In this document: positions 9,509-22,623 of the stretch, in pieces | Position numbering within the stretch: position 1 is the stretch's first letter | Layout: every line of letters starts with the position of its first letter | From: Lichina pygmaea | Lineage: Eukaryota; Ascomycota; Lichinomycetes; Lichinales; Lichinaceae | Length of the DNA stretch: 64,000 bases | Direction of reading: 5' to 3' | NCBI GenBank assembly: GCA_963422465.1 | Contig: OY730169.1 | Span: 1 to 64,000, forward strand | Program-made: the position numbers and the translations under genes | The notes under the pieces: model-generated | The model's input: only the letters and a program-made list of their open reading frames with translations | What the model was told of the DNA's origin: nothing | Database searches by the model: none

Positions 9509-10531
9509 ATCCCTCTAGCTCCAAGGATTCTGAAGGAAGTTCTTGTCCACCCTGGTAACCAGACACCTGATATGGCCAACAGGACTCACATCCAGCTTTT
9601 TCAAGCTCTCCAAGACAGACTCCCCAGTCTCTATAATAAACAAGTCAGAGCAGTGAGAAAACTTCCCTCAGGGGACATTCTTATTAACACTGAAACCCAA
9701 GAGACTAAGAGTTTTCTGGAGAAAGACTCTGCCTGGATATCAGCTATTTTTACCAAGGAAGCAACTATCCAACCCAAGAGATTCCCAGTGTTGATTCATG
9801 GAGTCAGAACCACAGACATCCAGCCAGAAAACCTGGAAAAAACTCGCCAGACTATCCAGAACAGCAACCCATCCCTGAGCAAGCAAATCACTATTCTAAG
9901 AGCCTACTGGTCAAAGAAGGCTATAGCTCAAAAGAAACCAGTTACTTCACTCCACCTGGATCTGGCCACCCCAGAACAGGCCAATCTTCTAATTGAGAGT
10001 GGAGTAGTGCTGGGCCACAGATTGCATGAGGCAGAGTCTTTTCTGGCTAACACAGTGGTGGCACAATGCTTCAAGTGCTTTGGGTATAGACACCAAGCTC
10101 GCCTGTGCAGGAATCAAGCTGTATGTGGTGCCTGTGGAGGCCAGCATGAAAGAAGAACCTGCCAAATCCCTGAGCAACTGCTAAAGCCAAAATGCAGCAA
10201 CTGCAAAGGAGCTCACCCAGCCTGGGCTAGCACATGCCCAGTACGCCAAGAAGCAGTCAAGAAGGCAAGAGAGGCATGGATTTCCCGCCCAGGGAAGTAT
10301 GAGATCTCCACTGCTACCACTGTCCCAGTCACACAGTCTCCAGTTACTTTCCCCTTTATACAGACTTTTCCAGGGGGAAAAAGACGGAAAACCACAGAGC
10401 CAACTAGAAGCTCAGAGAGACTCAGAGGAGAGTCTCCAGAAGTGCAAATTCTGTCTACAAGATCAACAAACACAGGGGGAAAGCAGTCAGTCAACCTCTT
10501 CAAGATCTTTGAAGATGAAATATCTACATGA
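9509..10531 (+). CDS. LINE L1 ORF1 (gag-like), C-terminal part
   Basis: Continuation of ORF1 after the A1 insertion. It contains three zinc knuckles near the C-terminus, from about residue 313 of the full 466-aa protein: CFKC....H....C (CX2CX4HX4C), CGAC...H....C (CX2CX3HX4C) and CSNC...H......C (CX2CX3HX6C). This triple array is typical of ORF1 proteins in I, Jockey and Tad type LINEs, which package the element RNA. The ORF stops with TGA inside ATGA, overlapping the ORF2 start by 4 nt, so ORF2 is probably translated by termination-reinitiation. Confidence 0.92.
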   Translation: MPLAPRILKEVLVHPGNQTPDMANRTHIQLFQALQDRLPSLYNKQVRAVRKLPSGDILINTETQETKSFLEKDSAWISAIFTKEATIQPKRFPVLIHGVRTTDIQPENLEKTRQTIQNSNPSLSKQITILRAYWSKKAIAQKKPVTSLHLDLATPEQANLLIESGVVLGHRLHEAESFLANTVVAQCFKCFGYRHQARLCRNQAVCGACGGQHERRTCQIPEQLLKPKCSNCKGAHPAWASTCPVRQEAVKKAREAWISRPGKYEISTATTVPVTQSPVTFPFIQTFPGGKRRKTTEPTRSSERLRGESPEVQILSTRSTNTGGKQSVNLFKIFEDEIST

Positions 10532-10815
10532 AGAATACAAAGTTCACACTTCTTCAATACAATGTGCAGAAAAGCCAATCAGTCCAAGAGCTACTTCTAG
10601 CAACCCCAACTCTTCAAGAAGTAGATATTATTGCACTTCAAGAACCCTGGAAGAATCCTCACCTTCAAACCAGCACCTCAACTGTTTTTTCTTCTTTTCT
10701 TCCTTTATATTCTCCAGAGATTGGTAGAACTCTTTTTCTTATTAACAAAAACCTGAATCTGTCATCTCTCCACCCTACTTTCTGGAGTAAAGACTTTGTT
10801 TCTCTTGAAATTCAT
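10528..10815 (+). CDS. LINE L1 ORF2, N-terminal endonuclease part
   Basis: First 96 codons of ORF2, starting at the ATG that overlaps the ORF1 stop (ATGA). It holds the opening motifs of an AP-like endonuclease: QYNVQKS near residue 10 and ALQEPW near residue 36, including the catalytic Asn and Glu. Element A2 interrupts it at 10816. ORF2 resumes at 17299. Confidence 0.92.
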
Positions 10816-11414
10816 TGTTGCGGTCTGTACTGTACTGTCCTATCCGAGTATAGGATTAGGGCGAGAGGTGGAAGGCGGGTTGGTTCTCGCAGGAGAGGAG
10901 TGTCAAGGAGTGCGAAGGGGTTTGGTGGAACGTGGTGGTGGTGACACCTGATCAATGGCTTCATACAAAGGATTGTATTGAAGTAGATCTAGTTGTCTGG
11001 ATCACAACATGAGTTGAAGACGATTGTTCCATAAGGGAACTATCGCTGGACTATATAGTGCTGGCCTGTTAAGACAATCAAGATTGTCTTGACAGTCTTG
11101 ACGTCAAGACGGGTGAGATTGTCTTGACAGTCCCACCATGTTATACACCCTGCGTCAAGACTGGTGAGATTGTCTTGATGCTTCATGCATCATGTGTCAA
11201 GACTGGTGAGATTGTCTTGATGCTTCATGCATCATGTGTCAAGACTGGTGAGATTGTCTTGATGCTTCATGCATCATGCGTCAAGACTCCTGTGTGTGTC
11301 TCGACAGTCACGTGACCCCTTGTTGGTTGGTCACTTGACTTCCATGGTGTCCTCTTGCCTGGCCCGCGGCCTGATTGCCTATAAATGAGTGGCTCCCATC
11401 CCTGGGTTGTAACA
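10816..11414 (-). repeat. 3' LTR of A2
   Basis: 599 bp in reverse orientation with three 42-bp units. TATAAA at 11380-11385 on the plus strand faces the antisense ORF, whose ATG is at 11459. Confidence 0.92.
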
Positions 11415-11458
11415 CTACCCTCCTCTCCTTCATTCATTGTCCTGATGAATTCTTGGGT

Positions 11459-11959
11459 ATGTCTGCAAAATCACGTACCTCTGCTTACCGAAACCAACTG
11501 GCAGCCCAGATCTGTGATCATAACTTTGTGTCGCTTGCTCCGTGTGACTTCTGTGTTTTGAACCACAAGCCCTGCTTCCGAATGTCTGACGACAACAATA
11601 AGTTGAAGTGCGCTGAGTGCACTTGTCGGGGAAAGTCCTGTGTGTCACTTTCTTGGGAGTCGCTGAACATGACTCAGGATAACCTTCGTGAGGATTTGGC
11701 TGTTGATGAGGCCAAGCGGGATGCTCTTGTCAAGCAGCTTGCCGAGCTGCAGGCTTGTGTGTCCCGAAAGCGAAAGGTTCTTAAGGGTGCTGAGGGTCAA
11801 GCAAAGAAGAAGCTCCAGTGCCTTGTTGCTGAAATGGAGGTGGATGGTGAAGACTTGTCGGCAACAGTCATTGATGCGTCCGCGCTGCAGGCCGAGCTGT
11901 TCAGTCCTGCTTCTGCCGGAACTGCTGCAGGAGGAGCTGGCAGTTCACAAGGTTCCTGA
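11459..11959 (+). CDS. Antisense ORF of A2: Zn2Cys6-like, coiled-coil protein
   Basis: The A2 counterpart of the A1 antisense gene. It has the same length (166 codons), the same CX2CX6CX11CX2CX6C cysteine array, the same charged helical stretch and the same TATAAA-to-ATG distance (74 nt). It differs from the A1 copy at scattered residues, yet no stop has arisen, while the sense pol of A2 is broken. I take the ATG of MSAKSR as the start; the frame is open further upstream into the LTR but without an ATG. Function is not known. Confidence 0.6.
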   Translation: MSAKSRTSAYRNQLAAQICDHNFVSLAPCDFCVLNHKPCFRMSDDNNKLKCAECTCRGKSCVSLSWESLNMTQDNLREDLAVDEAKRDALVKQLAELQACVSRKRKVLKGAEGQAKKKLQCLVAEMEVDGEDLSATVIDASALQAELFSPASAGTAAGGAGSSQGS

Positions 11960-14900
11960 GTGGCTCCCAGGTATTTTCCGAGTCTGGGTAGTCTTTCCAC
12001 TTGACAAGGTATCGTTGACCTTTTCTCTTCAGGATCTGTTCAGCCTTGAATTCCTGTTCTTCCTCTGGTTGGTAATGAAATGTTTCCTGCAAGGGTGTGC
12101 TCTGGTCGGCTAATTCGATCATTGAGATGTGAAAGTTTGGGTGTACCTGAGCGTCTCTCAGTAGTCGCAGTCTGACGTTGACTGGAAAATGGTCTGATCT
12201 TGACATGGTCCAGTTTCTTTGTTCTTGGTTTCTTTGTTTTCCAATTTCTTGTGAGGAGGTAGACTTTATCCCCCTTCTTTAGCTGAGGTGCCATTTTCGA
12301 TTTCTTGTCCATTTGACGTTGCATTCTTTCTGAGGTCTCTTGAAGGTAGTGCCTCATCATTGTGTGCGTTTGTCGTAGGAGCTTGTCGTGTTGGAGTGCT
12401 TTCTCCGTGTTTGGTGAAGCTCTGCTTGGCATCCCGATGTTCACATGTTGTCCAAAATTGGCAAAAAATGGCGATTCCTTTGTTGAGTCTGATCTGTGCT
12501 GGTTGATTGCCAGCTGTGCCACCGGTAATAACTGTACCCAATTGCTGTGGGTCTTGTTGATGTAATACTGTAAGTAAGTCTCCAGGACTTGGTTCACTCG
12601 CTCCGTCTGGCCGTCGGTTCGTGGGTGATAGGCTGTAGACATTTTGGGTTTTGTTCCCATGGCTGCACTGATTGTCTTCCAGTAGTTGGATGTGAAGAGT
12701 TTGTCTCTGTCTGTAATGATCGTGATCAGAACTCCGTGGTCTCTGACTAATCTGTCCAGTAAAAAGTGTCCCAACTGTTCTGCTGTGTGGGTTTCCTTGA
12801 ATGGTACCACTATTAGATATTTTGTGAATCTGTCCACTATCACCATAATCAAGTCGTAGGTGATTCCTGTGACTGGGTCTTTGGACTTGGGTAGCTTTGT
12901 GATGAAGTCCATTGACACGTCTTCCCACAGGCCTTTCGGTATCATGTTCAGGTGTCCTTCTCCGTATAGCTTATGTCTTCCATGTTTGTTTTTCTGGCAT
13001 AGTAGACACTTGCTGATGTAGTTTGTGACATGTTGTCAGAGGTTAATGATATTGTTCTCTGCCTGTTGGATAAGGTCTGTGGTCTTGGAGATTCCTGGGT
13101 GACCGTGTGCTGGGTTATCATGGTAGTTCCTTATTAGTTCTTCAGTGTCTTCTGCCGTGAGCTTGTTGATCTGTGGTTGGGGCACCAGGTTTCCTTGCTG
13201 GTCCTGCTGTAAGATCATTCCTTGGTGTTCATCATCTTCCATGTGGTCTTTTCGTCAGCTTAGTGCGTCTGCTCTCCTATTGTCTTGTCCAGGGGTGTAC
13301 AAGATCTTGAACTTGTGTTGCCCTAGGAGTTCAGCCCATCTGACTTGCTGTCTGTTCAGCTTCTTGGTTGTTGTGAACGTTGTCAGATTCTTGTGGTCTG
13401 TGAGAATGGTGAGTTCAGAACTGCTTTCCGCGTACACTCTCCAGTGTTCAAGTGCGTTGACGACTGCCAGTAGCTCTTTATCGTGGATATCATAGTTTTG
13501 TTCTGCTTGTGTCATCTTTCGTGAGTAGTAGGCAACTGGGTGCCACTTGCCGTCTGCCTGTTGGCATAGACATGCTTCCACTGCCTGATCTGAAGTGTCC
13601 GTCTCAATTTGTGTCGGTTGGCCTGTCTTGAAGTTGAGGAGAACTGGTTCCTTGGCGCAAGCGTCCTTGAGCTGTTGGAATGCTTTTTGTTGTCTCTCCG
13701 TCCACCGGTACTCCACGTCCTTCTTTGTGAGTTCTGTCAGTGGTGTTACCATCTGTGAGTAGTTCTTGATGAACTGTCAGTTGAAGTTAGCAAATCCCAG
13801 GAAGGCTTGTACTTCCTTAACTGATGTCGGTGTTGGCCATTGCTGAATCGCTTTGATTTTCTCAGGGTCAATCTTGATCCCTTCAATCCCTATGATGTAT
13901 CCGAGGAATTCAACTTCCAGTTTGTTGAACTCACATTTCTTTGGGTTGAGCTTGAGCCCTGCCTCTTGTAGGCATCGTAGAACATCCTTCACATGTTTGG
14001 TATGTTCTTGTTGTGTGTTCAAGTAGACAAGAATGTTGTCCAGGTAGGCAATAGCTGTTTGGTCCAGGTGTGCTCTGATGATGTTGTTGATCAATGCTTA
14101 ACATGTTGCTGGTGCGTTTGTGAGTCTGAATAGCATAACCAGATACTCGTAGTGTCTGTATCAGGTTCTGAAGGCTGTCTTCCATTCTTCTCCTTTTTTC
14201 ATGTGTATCAGGTTGTATGCTCCTTTCAAGTTCAGCTTGGTAAAGATTGTAGCTTGGCTGATCCTGTCTCGCAATTCGTTCGCATTTGGCAGCGGATATC
14301 GATTCTTGATGGTAATGTTGTTGAGTTTCCTGTAATCCACACAAAGTCGAAGACTTCTGTCTTTCTTTGGTGCAAATAGTATCGGGTATCCTGCTGGCGA
14401 TTGAGATTCTCGAATGAAACCCTTTTTCAGGTTTTCCTCCAGGTACTCGCGAAGTACTTGGAGCTCTTTCTCTGATAACTGGTAAATTGGTCCAAATCCT
14501 GGCTCCATCCCTGGTTGCAACTTGATCTCATAATCCCAAGGTTGGTGCTTAGGCAACGCTGCTGTTGTTGTCTCTTCCTGAAAGAGGTTATCATACCCAG
14601 GTCAGTACTCTTCAGAGATCTCCAGAGGGTTAACAACTTCCTCTCTCTTCATCTCTGACTGTTTGGCCACCTGGTTCCAGGGTGTGCCTGTCGAGGTGGA
14701 CCTCTTCTCTTGAGAGTCGTCCTTTCTGTCAGTGAGGTTCCACTGAGGACTCCTTCCCTTATCTGTCCACACCTTCTGCGGCTGGTAACAGGTCTGAGCT
14801 GTGTTGTTAGTGCAGTTCCTAAACGTGAGTACTCCTGTCTTCCAGTTAACAACTGGGTTGTGCTTCTTTAGCCAAGGCATCCCCAAATAGATATCCTGAG

Positions 14901-16736
14901 TGGCCAACTCAACAATATCAAGGTGGATCCTTTCAGCATGGTGTCCGGTAACCATTTCCATTGGCTGTGTCTCATGGCAGACTAGCTCTGTCTGTCCATT
15001 TGCTATCGCAAGCTGATAGGGCTGCTGCTTGCGTCCCCTTCCAGTGCCGAGGGTGTCGTAAAGTTGTCTTGAAATGTAGTTTCCACTGGCTCCAGAGTCA
15101 ACAAGTGCATATGTCCGTACTGGCGTGTTGGTGTATAGTGACACAGGCAATCGCAGGTGCTTTGTGTTGCTAGGGGTCATGTTGTTAAGCTCCTGATGTC
15201 GCCCCTTGACAAGGGAGTTCAGTCTTTTCCTGATTGAAGTGTCTTTCCACTGACTGGGCAATGGGTCCAGCCATTCCCATCAGTCCTGAGGAATCTGTTC
15301 ATGAATTTGTCTTGCTGATGCTTGTCACATCCAGGCTTGAGGCAGTACTGCCAATTGTTGACATAGCAGTTGTGGTTGTTGCCTTGCTGTAGGAACATGA
15401 GGTGTTCGTGCCAATCATGTGTGTGCCCGGGGAATGCGGTGTGTTGGTGTTTGTCCCAAAGATGGATCTCACACACATCCTTCTCGCAATTGACCCAATG
15501 CTTGTGGCAGGTGGCGTGGTAGGGTGAATGTCCTCCGTACCTTTGTAGTTGTTCGTGGTAGGTGCAGTAGTGCCTTGTGCAAAACCTCCACTGTAGTTCA
15601 CCATGCCGTAGATTTTGTGGGTCTATGCTGTAAGCATAGCTTCCTCGTGGTATTTCTTCTTTGATAGATGTGGGTTCATCTCAGTCCCTATCAGAGGTGG
15701 TTAAGGGCTCCTGTCCCTTGTCCTGACCTGTTAGTTCTGGTAGATCCTTGCCTCCTGATGTTGCCAGTTGGTGGGCTGCTTCCAATGTCTGATCGTAGTT
15801 GTCCTATTGTTTGAGGGGTAGCTGAGCCTCTCCTGGTGGGTCCTCTGGCTCGATGACATTCCAGTCTCCGTCGAGCGTATTAAGTTGCTGTCGGTGCACC
15901 TTGTTCTTTGAACAACAGTCTTTCGCCATGTGGCCTAGCTTGCCACAGGCATAGCACTTCAGTGCTTTCCCCTTTTTGTTGTTCCTTCTCTTCGTGAACC
16001 TTCCCTTGTAGTGGACTGCATCCAGTTCCATGGGTGCATAGCCATATGGATCATGTGGCGGTGCCTTGTTAGGCGGCTTGTAGTGGTTGCTCACATGCCA
16101 TGCGGGGTGGCTGTATCCTCTGTCGTGGCGTTTCTCCATCGCTCGCTCGAATAGTTTGTCATCAATGTTGATTGCTTGTGCGATGAGTTCATCTAGTGTG
16201 TCGACCGCTCGTCCATCGAAGGTGATTTCATCCTTCATGTTTTCCTTGAGTCCACGTCAGTACATGACCATCAGGGCGTTGTCGTCCCAGTCGGTCAGTA
16301 CTGAGTATTGTTTGAACTGCGTGGTGTACTCTGCGGCTGAGCGTTGTTGTTTGATGTGCTGGATCATTCGTATAGCCACTTTGTCTTTGTTAGATGGTCC
16401 AAGGATCCTTTTGATCTCGTCCTTGAATCACGTCCATTTCGTCATCTATTCTGTTGTGCTGTCGTGGTCTCCGTTTCCTGAGAGATGTTTGTTGACGTAG
16501 GGCTTGATCCATCAATAGGCATTGCCTCTCATGTAAGTGGTTGTAAAGAGGGGCCACTTGTCCTTAGGCAGCTTTGTCTCTGGTTGGAATTGAAAGTAGA
16601 CTTGGAGTTGCATAAGCCAGTTGTCGACCTTGTTTCTTTCACCGTAGAACAGGTCTGGCTTGGCGATGCTAATCTTTCCATCTGGGAAGTTGGGGTTGGT
16701 TGCTCCTGAGGTACTCATCCTTGAGGGTCTTCAAAG

Positions 16737-17293
16737 TGTTGCAGTCTGTACCGTACCATCCTATCCGAGTATAGGATTAGGGCGAGAGGCAGAAGGTGGG
16801 TTGGTTCTTGCAGGAGAGGAGTGTCAAGGAGTGCGAAGGGGTTTGGTGGAATGTGGTGGTGGTGACACCTGATCAATAGCTTCATACAAAGGATTGTATT
16901 GAAGTAGATCTAGTTGTCTGGATCACAACATGAGTTGAAGACGATCGTTCCATAAGGGAACTATCACCAGACTATATAGTGCTGGCCTGTCAAGACAATC
17001 GAGATTGTCTTGACAGTCTCGACGTCGAGACAGGTGAGATTGTCTTGATGGTCCCACCATGTTATACACCCTGCGTCGAGACTGGTGAGATTGTCTTGAT
17101 GCTTCATGCATCATGCGTCAAGACTGGTGAGATTGTCTTGATGCTTCATGCATCATGCGTCGAGACTCCCGTGTGTGTCTCGACAGTCACGTGACCCCTT
17201 GTTGGTTGGTCACTTGACTTCCATAGTGTCCTCTTGCCTGGCCCGCAGCCTGATTGCCTATAAATGAGTGGCTCCCATCCCTGGGTCGTAACA
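16737..17293 (-). repeat. 5' LTR of A2
   Basis: 557 bp, the same family as the 599-bp partner LTR but one 42-bp unit shorter. It is followed by the duplicated ttcat and then LINE ORF2. Confidence 0.92.
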
Positions 17294-17298
17294 TTCAT

Positions 17299-17573
17299 CT
17301 GGAAAACACCTCTACTTCTCTGTGGGTGCATAATCTATACTTCACTCCCTCAAGTCAAGAGAACTACCTACAAGCATCAGAAGCTCTTCTCTGTCTACTC
17401 CAAAATGCTTTACAAGCAAAAGGGCAGTATATTCTTCTTACAGACTCAAATCTTCACCACCCTGACTGGTCAAAGAAAAGAAGACTATATTCTGACACTG
17501 CACACAAGTTCCAAACTCTAATGAAAAACTCAAATCTGGAGTTAGCTATTGCACCTTTTACACCCACAAGAGC
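17299..17573 (+). CDS. LINE L1 ORF2, endonuclease middle part
   Basis: Continuation of the endonuclease after A2. It contains LLTDSNLHHPDW (about residues 143-154 of ORF2), the catalytic Asp/Asn motif of AP-like endonucleases. It ends at 17573, where element B1 begins, and resumes at 22903 after the duplicated agagc. Confidence 0.92.
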
Positions 17574-17847
17574 TGTGACGAGGCAATGGCAGAGCAGAAC
17601 TCGAGCCTAACTGATTCGGTAACCTTGACCTGACTTGGCTTGAGACTTGAGACTTGGATTGATGTACAAGACGAAAGACAAGGAAGGAAGAAAAAGAGAA
17701 AAGAAGAGAAGAAGCTGGGGGAGCAGGAGAAGTTCTTATAGGCAGGGGATCAGGCAACGGCAGAGCAAACAGGCAACAGTGCAGATGGAACTTCCCGGCA
17801 AGGTGCGTGACTTGTGCCAGATATGCAACTGGGCCAGAACCGTGACA
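17574..17847 (-). repeat. 3' LTR of B1
   Basis: 274 bp. It differs from its partner at six sites, all CpG against TpG or CpA, and retains five of those six CpGs. Confidence 0.93.
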
Positions 17848-20800
17848 TTACCCCCCTCCTTCACATCGCGAACTCCTGTGAGCCTCAGGCCGCTCGTGGG
17901 CGTAGTTCCGTGGCCGTGGTTTCCTTGGGTATTTCTCATGGAAGTTGTAGATGGCGTCTTTGGCGTTGTCAAGATGCTCAATAGGCTCTTCAGTGGCATC
18001 TTCAATTGGCCATCCAGACCATTTGACCAGGTACTTGAACTTCTGTCGAGACGTTGCTGGCTTGGAGTCAAGGATTTCTTCAACCTGGAACTCTTCATCT
18101 GTGTCTTGACCAATGACAGGGCCAGGGTGTTCATTTGATTGGCCAGGGATAGGATTAGCAGGTGTCAGACGTAGAAGGGAAACGTGAAAGACAGGGTGGA
18201 TCTTGAGAGTGTGTGGAAGCTCCAGATGGCAGGCACAGCTTCCGACTGTCTTCAACACCTTGAATGGTCCAATCCACTTGTCGTCAAGCTTTTTGCATGG
18301 GCGGCGTGTCCTGATGTTCTTGGTATTCAGCCAAACAAGATCTCCAGTTTGATAGGACGGTGACGGGACTTGATGCAAATTGGCGGCGTGAGCTTGAGCT
18401 TCCTGGGATAGTCGGAGTTCTGCTTGCAACTGTTCCAGAATCTGCGTCATTTCTCCAGAGATTTCCATAGCATCTTGGTTGCAGGCTTCACTCGTGGGTG
18501 TGATGCTGAGCCGTGGATGGAACCCTTTGTTGGCAAAGAACGGTGACATGCCAGAGGAATCAGACTGGGAGTTGTTCTGCGTGAACTCTGCCAGAGGAAG
18601 CCATTGGACCCAGTCATCTTGGAGATAGTTGACATAGGATCTCAGGTAGTGTTCAAGCTCCTGATTCTCTTGTTCTGTCTGACCATCTGTCTCTGGGTGG
18701 TGTCCTGAGGATAGTTGTAGCATGACATCAAGATGGGCACAGAGTGCTTTCCAGAATAAGCTGACAAACTGACCTCCTCTGTCTGAGACAATGCTCCTGG
18801 GCAAGCCATGGGTACGGACAACAAACTGGATGAACATCCAGACAAGATGCGAGGTTGTCATCTCAGCACATGGCACAAAGTGGCGTTCTTTGGTGAGACA
18901 GTCAGTGATGACCCAGATGTGCTTGGCACCAGGGAAGCAGGTATCTCTTGACTTGGGCAAGTCAGTAATGAAATCCATAGACAGATCCTGCCAACGTTGC
19001 TGAGGCACGGGAAGAGACAGCAGCTCTCCTTGGCGATCACGGGCAGGCTTTGCTCGAGAGCAGACATGACAATTCCTGATGTACTGCCGTATGATGTTCA
19101 CCATCTTTGGCCAATAGTACCAACAAGACAGAAGATTGTGGGTCTTGGCAATCCCAGTGTGGCCAGCCATTGCTTGGTCATGGGCTTCTTGGAACAGGCG
19201 TAGGCGTAGCTCATCGTTCTCAGGGATCCAGAGTTGGTTCTTGTAGAAGAGATGGTCATTTTCCAAGCTGCAGTCTGAGAGAGACACTTCTCGACTGTGC
19301 CTGACACCATCCCTTAGCATCTGTGACACTGTTGCCACTGGATCACCTTCAGCAAGGTTGTTATAGGCAGCTTGGATGACGTCTGAAAGAGGTGTAGCAT
19401 CAGGTTCAGTGTCAACTGGTGCAGCTTCTGAACGTCTCAGGATCTGGATGGGCTTGACTTGAACCTCTGAATGTGCAAGATTCTTGGGCTTGAGGACGAC
19501 TTGCTCCCTGAAGTCTTGACAGGGATCACTGTCTGACAGGAGGTCTTGGGAACATCGAGTGAGGGCGTCAGCCTTGCACTGACTGCCTGGATGGTAGCTG
19601 ATCTTGAAATTGAAGCGTGACAAGAACTTGCTCCAACAGGCTTGACGGCGGGAAAGGCACTTTGACGACATGAAGTACTCCAAGTTCTTGTGATCAGAGA
19701 TCACTTTGACAGGTTCTGGAGATTCTTCAAGCTCTGCTCACCATTCTTCAAAGGCACAGACAATTGCCAGCAACTCTTTGTCGTAGATCTCGTAGTTGCA
19801 TTCTGCCGGCAGGTGGCGGTGTGACAAGAAGGCAACAGGGCGTAGAACTGCTTCATGATCTGGCTGTGACAGGACAGCACCAGAGATGTAGTCAGAAGCG
19901 TCAGTCTCAACAACACACTCCTTCTCCGGATCAAAGTGCTGCAGGATGGGTGCAGTGCTGAACGCCTTCTTGATGCTTTCAAACAAGCGCTGCTCTGGGG
20001 TTTCCCACTTGAAGGCAACATTCTTCTTGGTCAGAGCTGTGAGCGGGGATGCAAGCTTGGCAAAGTCTTTGATGAACCGGCGGTAGAAGTTTGCAAAGGC
20101 AATGAAGCTCTGCACTTCCTTGAGACTGGCAGGAGGATTCCACTCCTTGATGGCGTCAGTCTTGGCTGGGTCCATGCTCACAGATCTGGGTCGGCCATCT
20201 TCAGTGGCAGACTGAATGATGAGGCCAAGGTACTTGACTTGATGCACTTCAAAGTCACACTTGGAGATGTCAACTTGCAGGCTTGCGTCTCGTAGTCGAC
20301 TGAGAACAAGCTTGACGTGCTTCCGGTGTTCCTTGAGTGTCTGACTGTAGACAAGGATATCATCCACATAGGCAGTGCCAAAGACGTCAAGGATGTCAGG
20401 TCCCAAAACATCATTGATGTAGTTCTGGAACGTGCTTGGAGCATTGGCAAGACCAAAGGGCATGACAAGGTATTCGTAGAGGCCTGAGCGTGTGCGGAAC
20501 GCAGTCTTCCATTCTTCACCTTCCTTCATCCGGATACGGTTGAAGGCACCAACAATGTCAAGCTTGGTGTACCACACAGCTTTGCAAAGCTGGTCCAACA
20601 TCTCCCGGATCAGTGGTAGGGGGTAACAGTTCTTGATGGTGATGGTGTTGAGTGCTCTGTAGTCTACACAGAAACGCAATCCACTTCCTGGCTTCTTGAC
20701 AAAGAGGACTGGTGCAGCAGCAGGTGATGAAGATGCTCGAATGAAGCCCTTGTTCAGGTTCTCTGTCAGGTACTTCTTGAGAACTTCAAGTTCTTCTCTG

Positions 20801-22623
20801 CTCATGCCGTACAGAGGTCCAGAGGGTGCCTGGGTTCCTGGTTCCATCTTGATCTCGTGGTCAACTCCTGGGTGTAGAGGAGGAAGCTTGTCAGCGTCAT
20901 CCTTGCTGAAGATGTCCAGGAACTCGTGGTACTGAGCAGGGAGAAGTGTGGCAGGATTCACACACTTCTTTGGCTTCAACACCTGCTCAATGTCTCTCAG
21001 AGAAACACTGAACACCTGGTGATCTGGCTTGGCAGCAAGGAGAGAAAATGCGGCAGCATTGATGGGGATTGGCGTGGCAGAAAGGGGCTTGGGATCCTGA
21101 GGCTTTCCAGCAGACGTCTTGGCTTCAAGATCCAAAGAGATTGGATAGCCATTGTTTGACTTGAGGCATGCGGATCGGCAGTGATCTGACTTGAACATGA
21201 TTGAGGTGTTTGTCCAATCAATGTGTGGCCTGTGCTTCTGGAGCCATGGCATCCCCAGAATCACATCATAGTGAAGACCAGGAGACACAAAGAGAGAGAC
21301 TTCCTCCTGGTGCACGCCATGTGCTGTGGTCATGATTGTCTTGGTGAGATGCGTGGTTTGTGACATCTTGCCATCAAACGATCGCAATGTGCGTGGGTAG
21401 GGGAGAGGTTCTTGGTGAAGAGATTGCGCAAAGGAAGCACCAATGCAGCCAAATGCTGAACAGCCAGAGTCAATAAGAGCATTGCACTTGAATTTCCCAT
21501 CTAGGATACAAGGAAGAAACAAGCACTTGCTGTCCAATCGCTGGTCTGGAGACAGATAGCCAACATGGAGATCCTTTTCATGTCCTTGGGCGCGACGATG
21601 ACCAAGAACTACTTGTTTTCCGACTCTGGAGTAGTCTCAACAGTGGCAGACTTGGTGGTGGTCGTGGTGGTGGCAACAACAGGCATGCTTTTCACTGGAC
21701 AGAAGGTTGAGACGTGACCCTGGTTCCCACAGTAGAAGCAGAGGCCTTTGCTTCGGCGATGTTCTCGCTCTTCTGGCGTCAGCTTAGAGCGGCTGAGATC
21801 CATGGTAGGACTTGGTGGCTGTGGCGTGAAGGCTGGCTTGATGAACCCTGGACGCAGAACTGAAGCTCCTGACCGTGGAACTGAGGCTTGGGTGGGAGGT
21901 GTTTGACGTGGACGGCGAGAGTTGGCAGAAGTGGCACGCAACTGGTTGTCCTGCAGCTGGCATTCCTCAACAAGCTTCTGATAGCTGATGTCCTTGAGGT
22001 TGATGCTGACAAGCTGCTTGGCAAGCTCTTCAGAGACAGCGCATCAAAGATGGCACTTCAAGGCCTTGTTGTTGAAGCCTGTGCGTGGAGCATACCGATT
22101 GAACTCTGTGAAGAACTCAGCAAAGGAACGGTTGGCCTGACGCAAGTTGATGAGCTTCCTCTGAGCTAGGAACTCTGGGTCTGGGTCGGAGAAGGCGTTC
22201 CGGAGATCTTGGACAATGTCGTGCCAGTCAATGTACTGGCCAGCCGTGATCTTAGCTGAGATGTAGGACTGCGCAGTGCCAGTCGTGCGTGAAAAGACGT
22301 ACGCAATCCGCGATGTTTCCGTGGGGTACCAGTCAGCGTTGAGCATCATCTTGAGTGACAGTGACGTGATGAAGCTCTCAAGCTTCTCATGCGTGATTTC
22401 CGTGTTTCCGCCATCGCCACTGAAGATCTCTGGGTCAGCAGTGCGTTCGGACTTGGACTTGGGAGTGGTGTTGGTAGCTTGAATTCGCATGAACTCTGCA
22501 AACATGTTGCGAAGGAACTCGTCATTTCCAGCAACTGGCATGGCTTGGTCTGGTTGTTGAGACATGACAAGGACGTGAACGTGGCTTGGTGAAGTGTGTT
22601 ATGGTTGGGTAGGTCTTTCGTAG

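Larger units (their letters stand above)
10816..17293 (-). mobile_element. A2, family A Ty3/gypsy chromovirus (broken)
   Basis: A second family A element, on the minus strand, in LINE L1 ORF2 with duplication ttcat (10811-10815 / 17294-17298). LTRs are 16737-17293 (5') and 10816-11414 (3'). Same part order as A1, read right to left: gag (zinc knuckle near 15930), Cys/His-rich spacer, protease, RT, RNase H, integrase and chromodomain. The sense coding region is broken in about seven to ten places. The antisense ORF at its 3' end (11459-11959, plus) looks whole. Confidence 0.95.
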
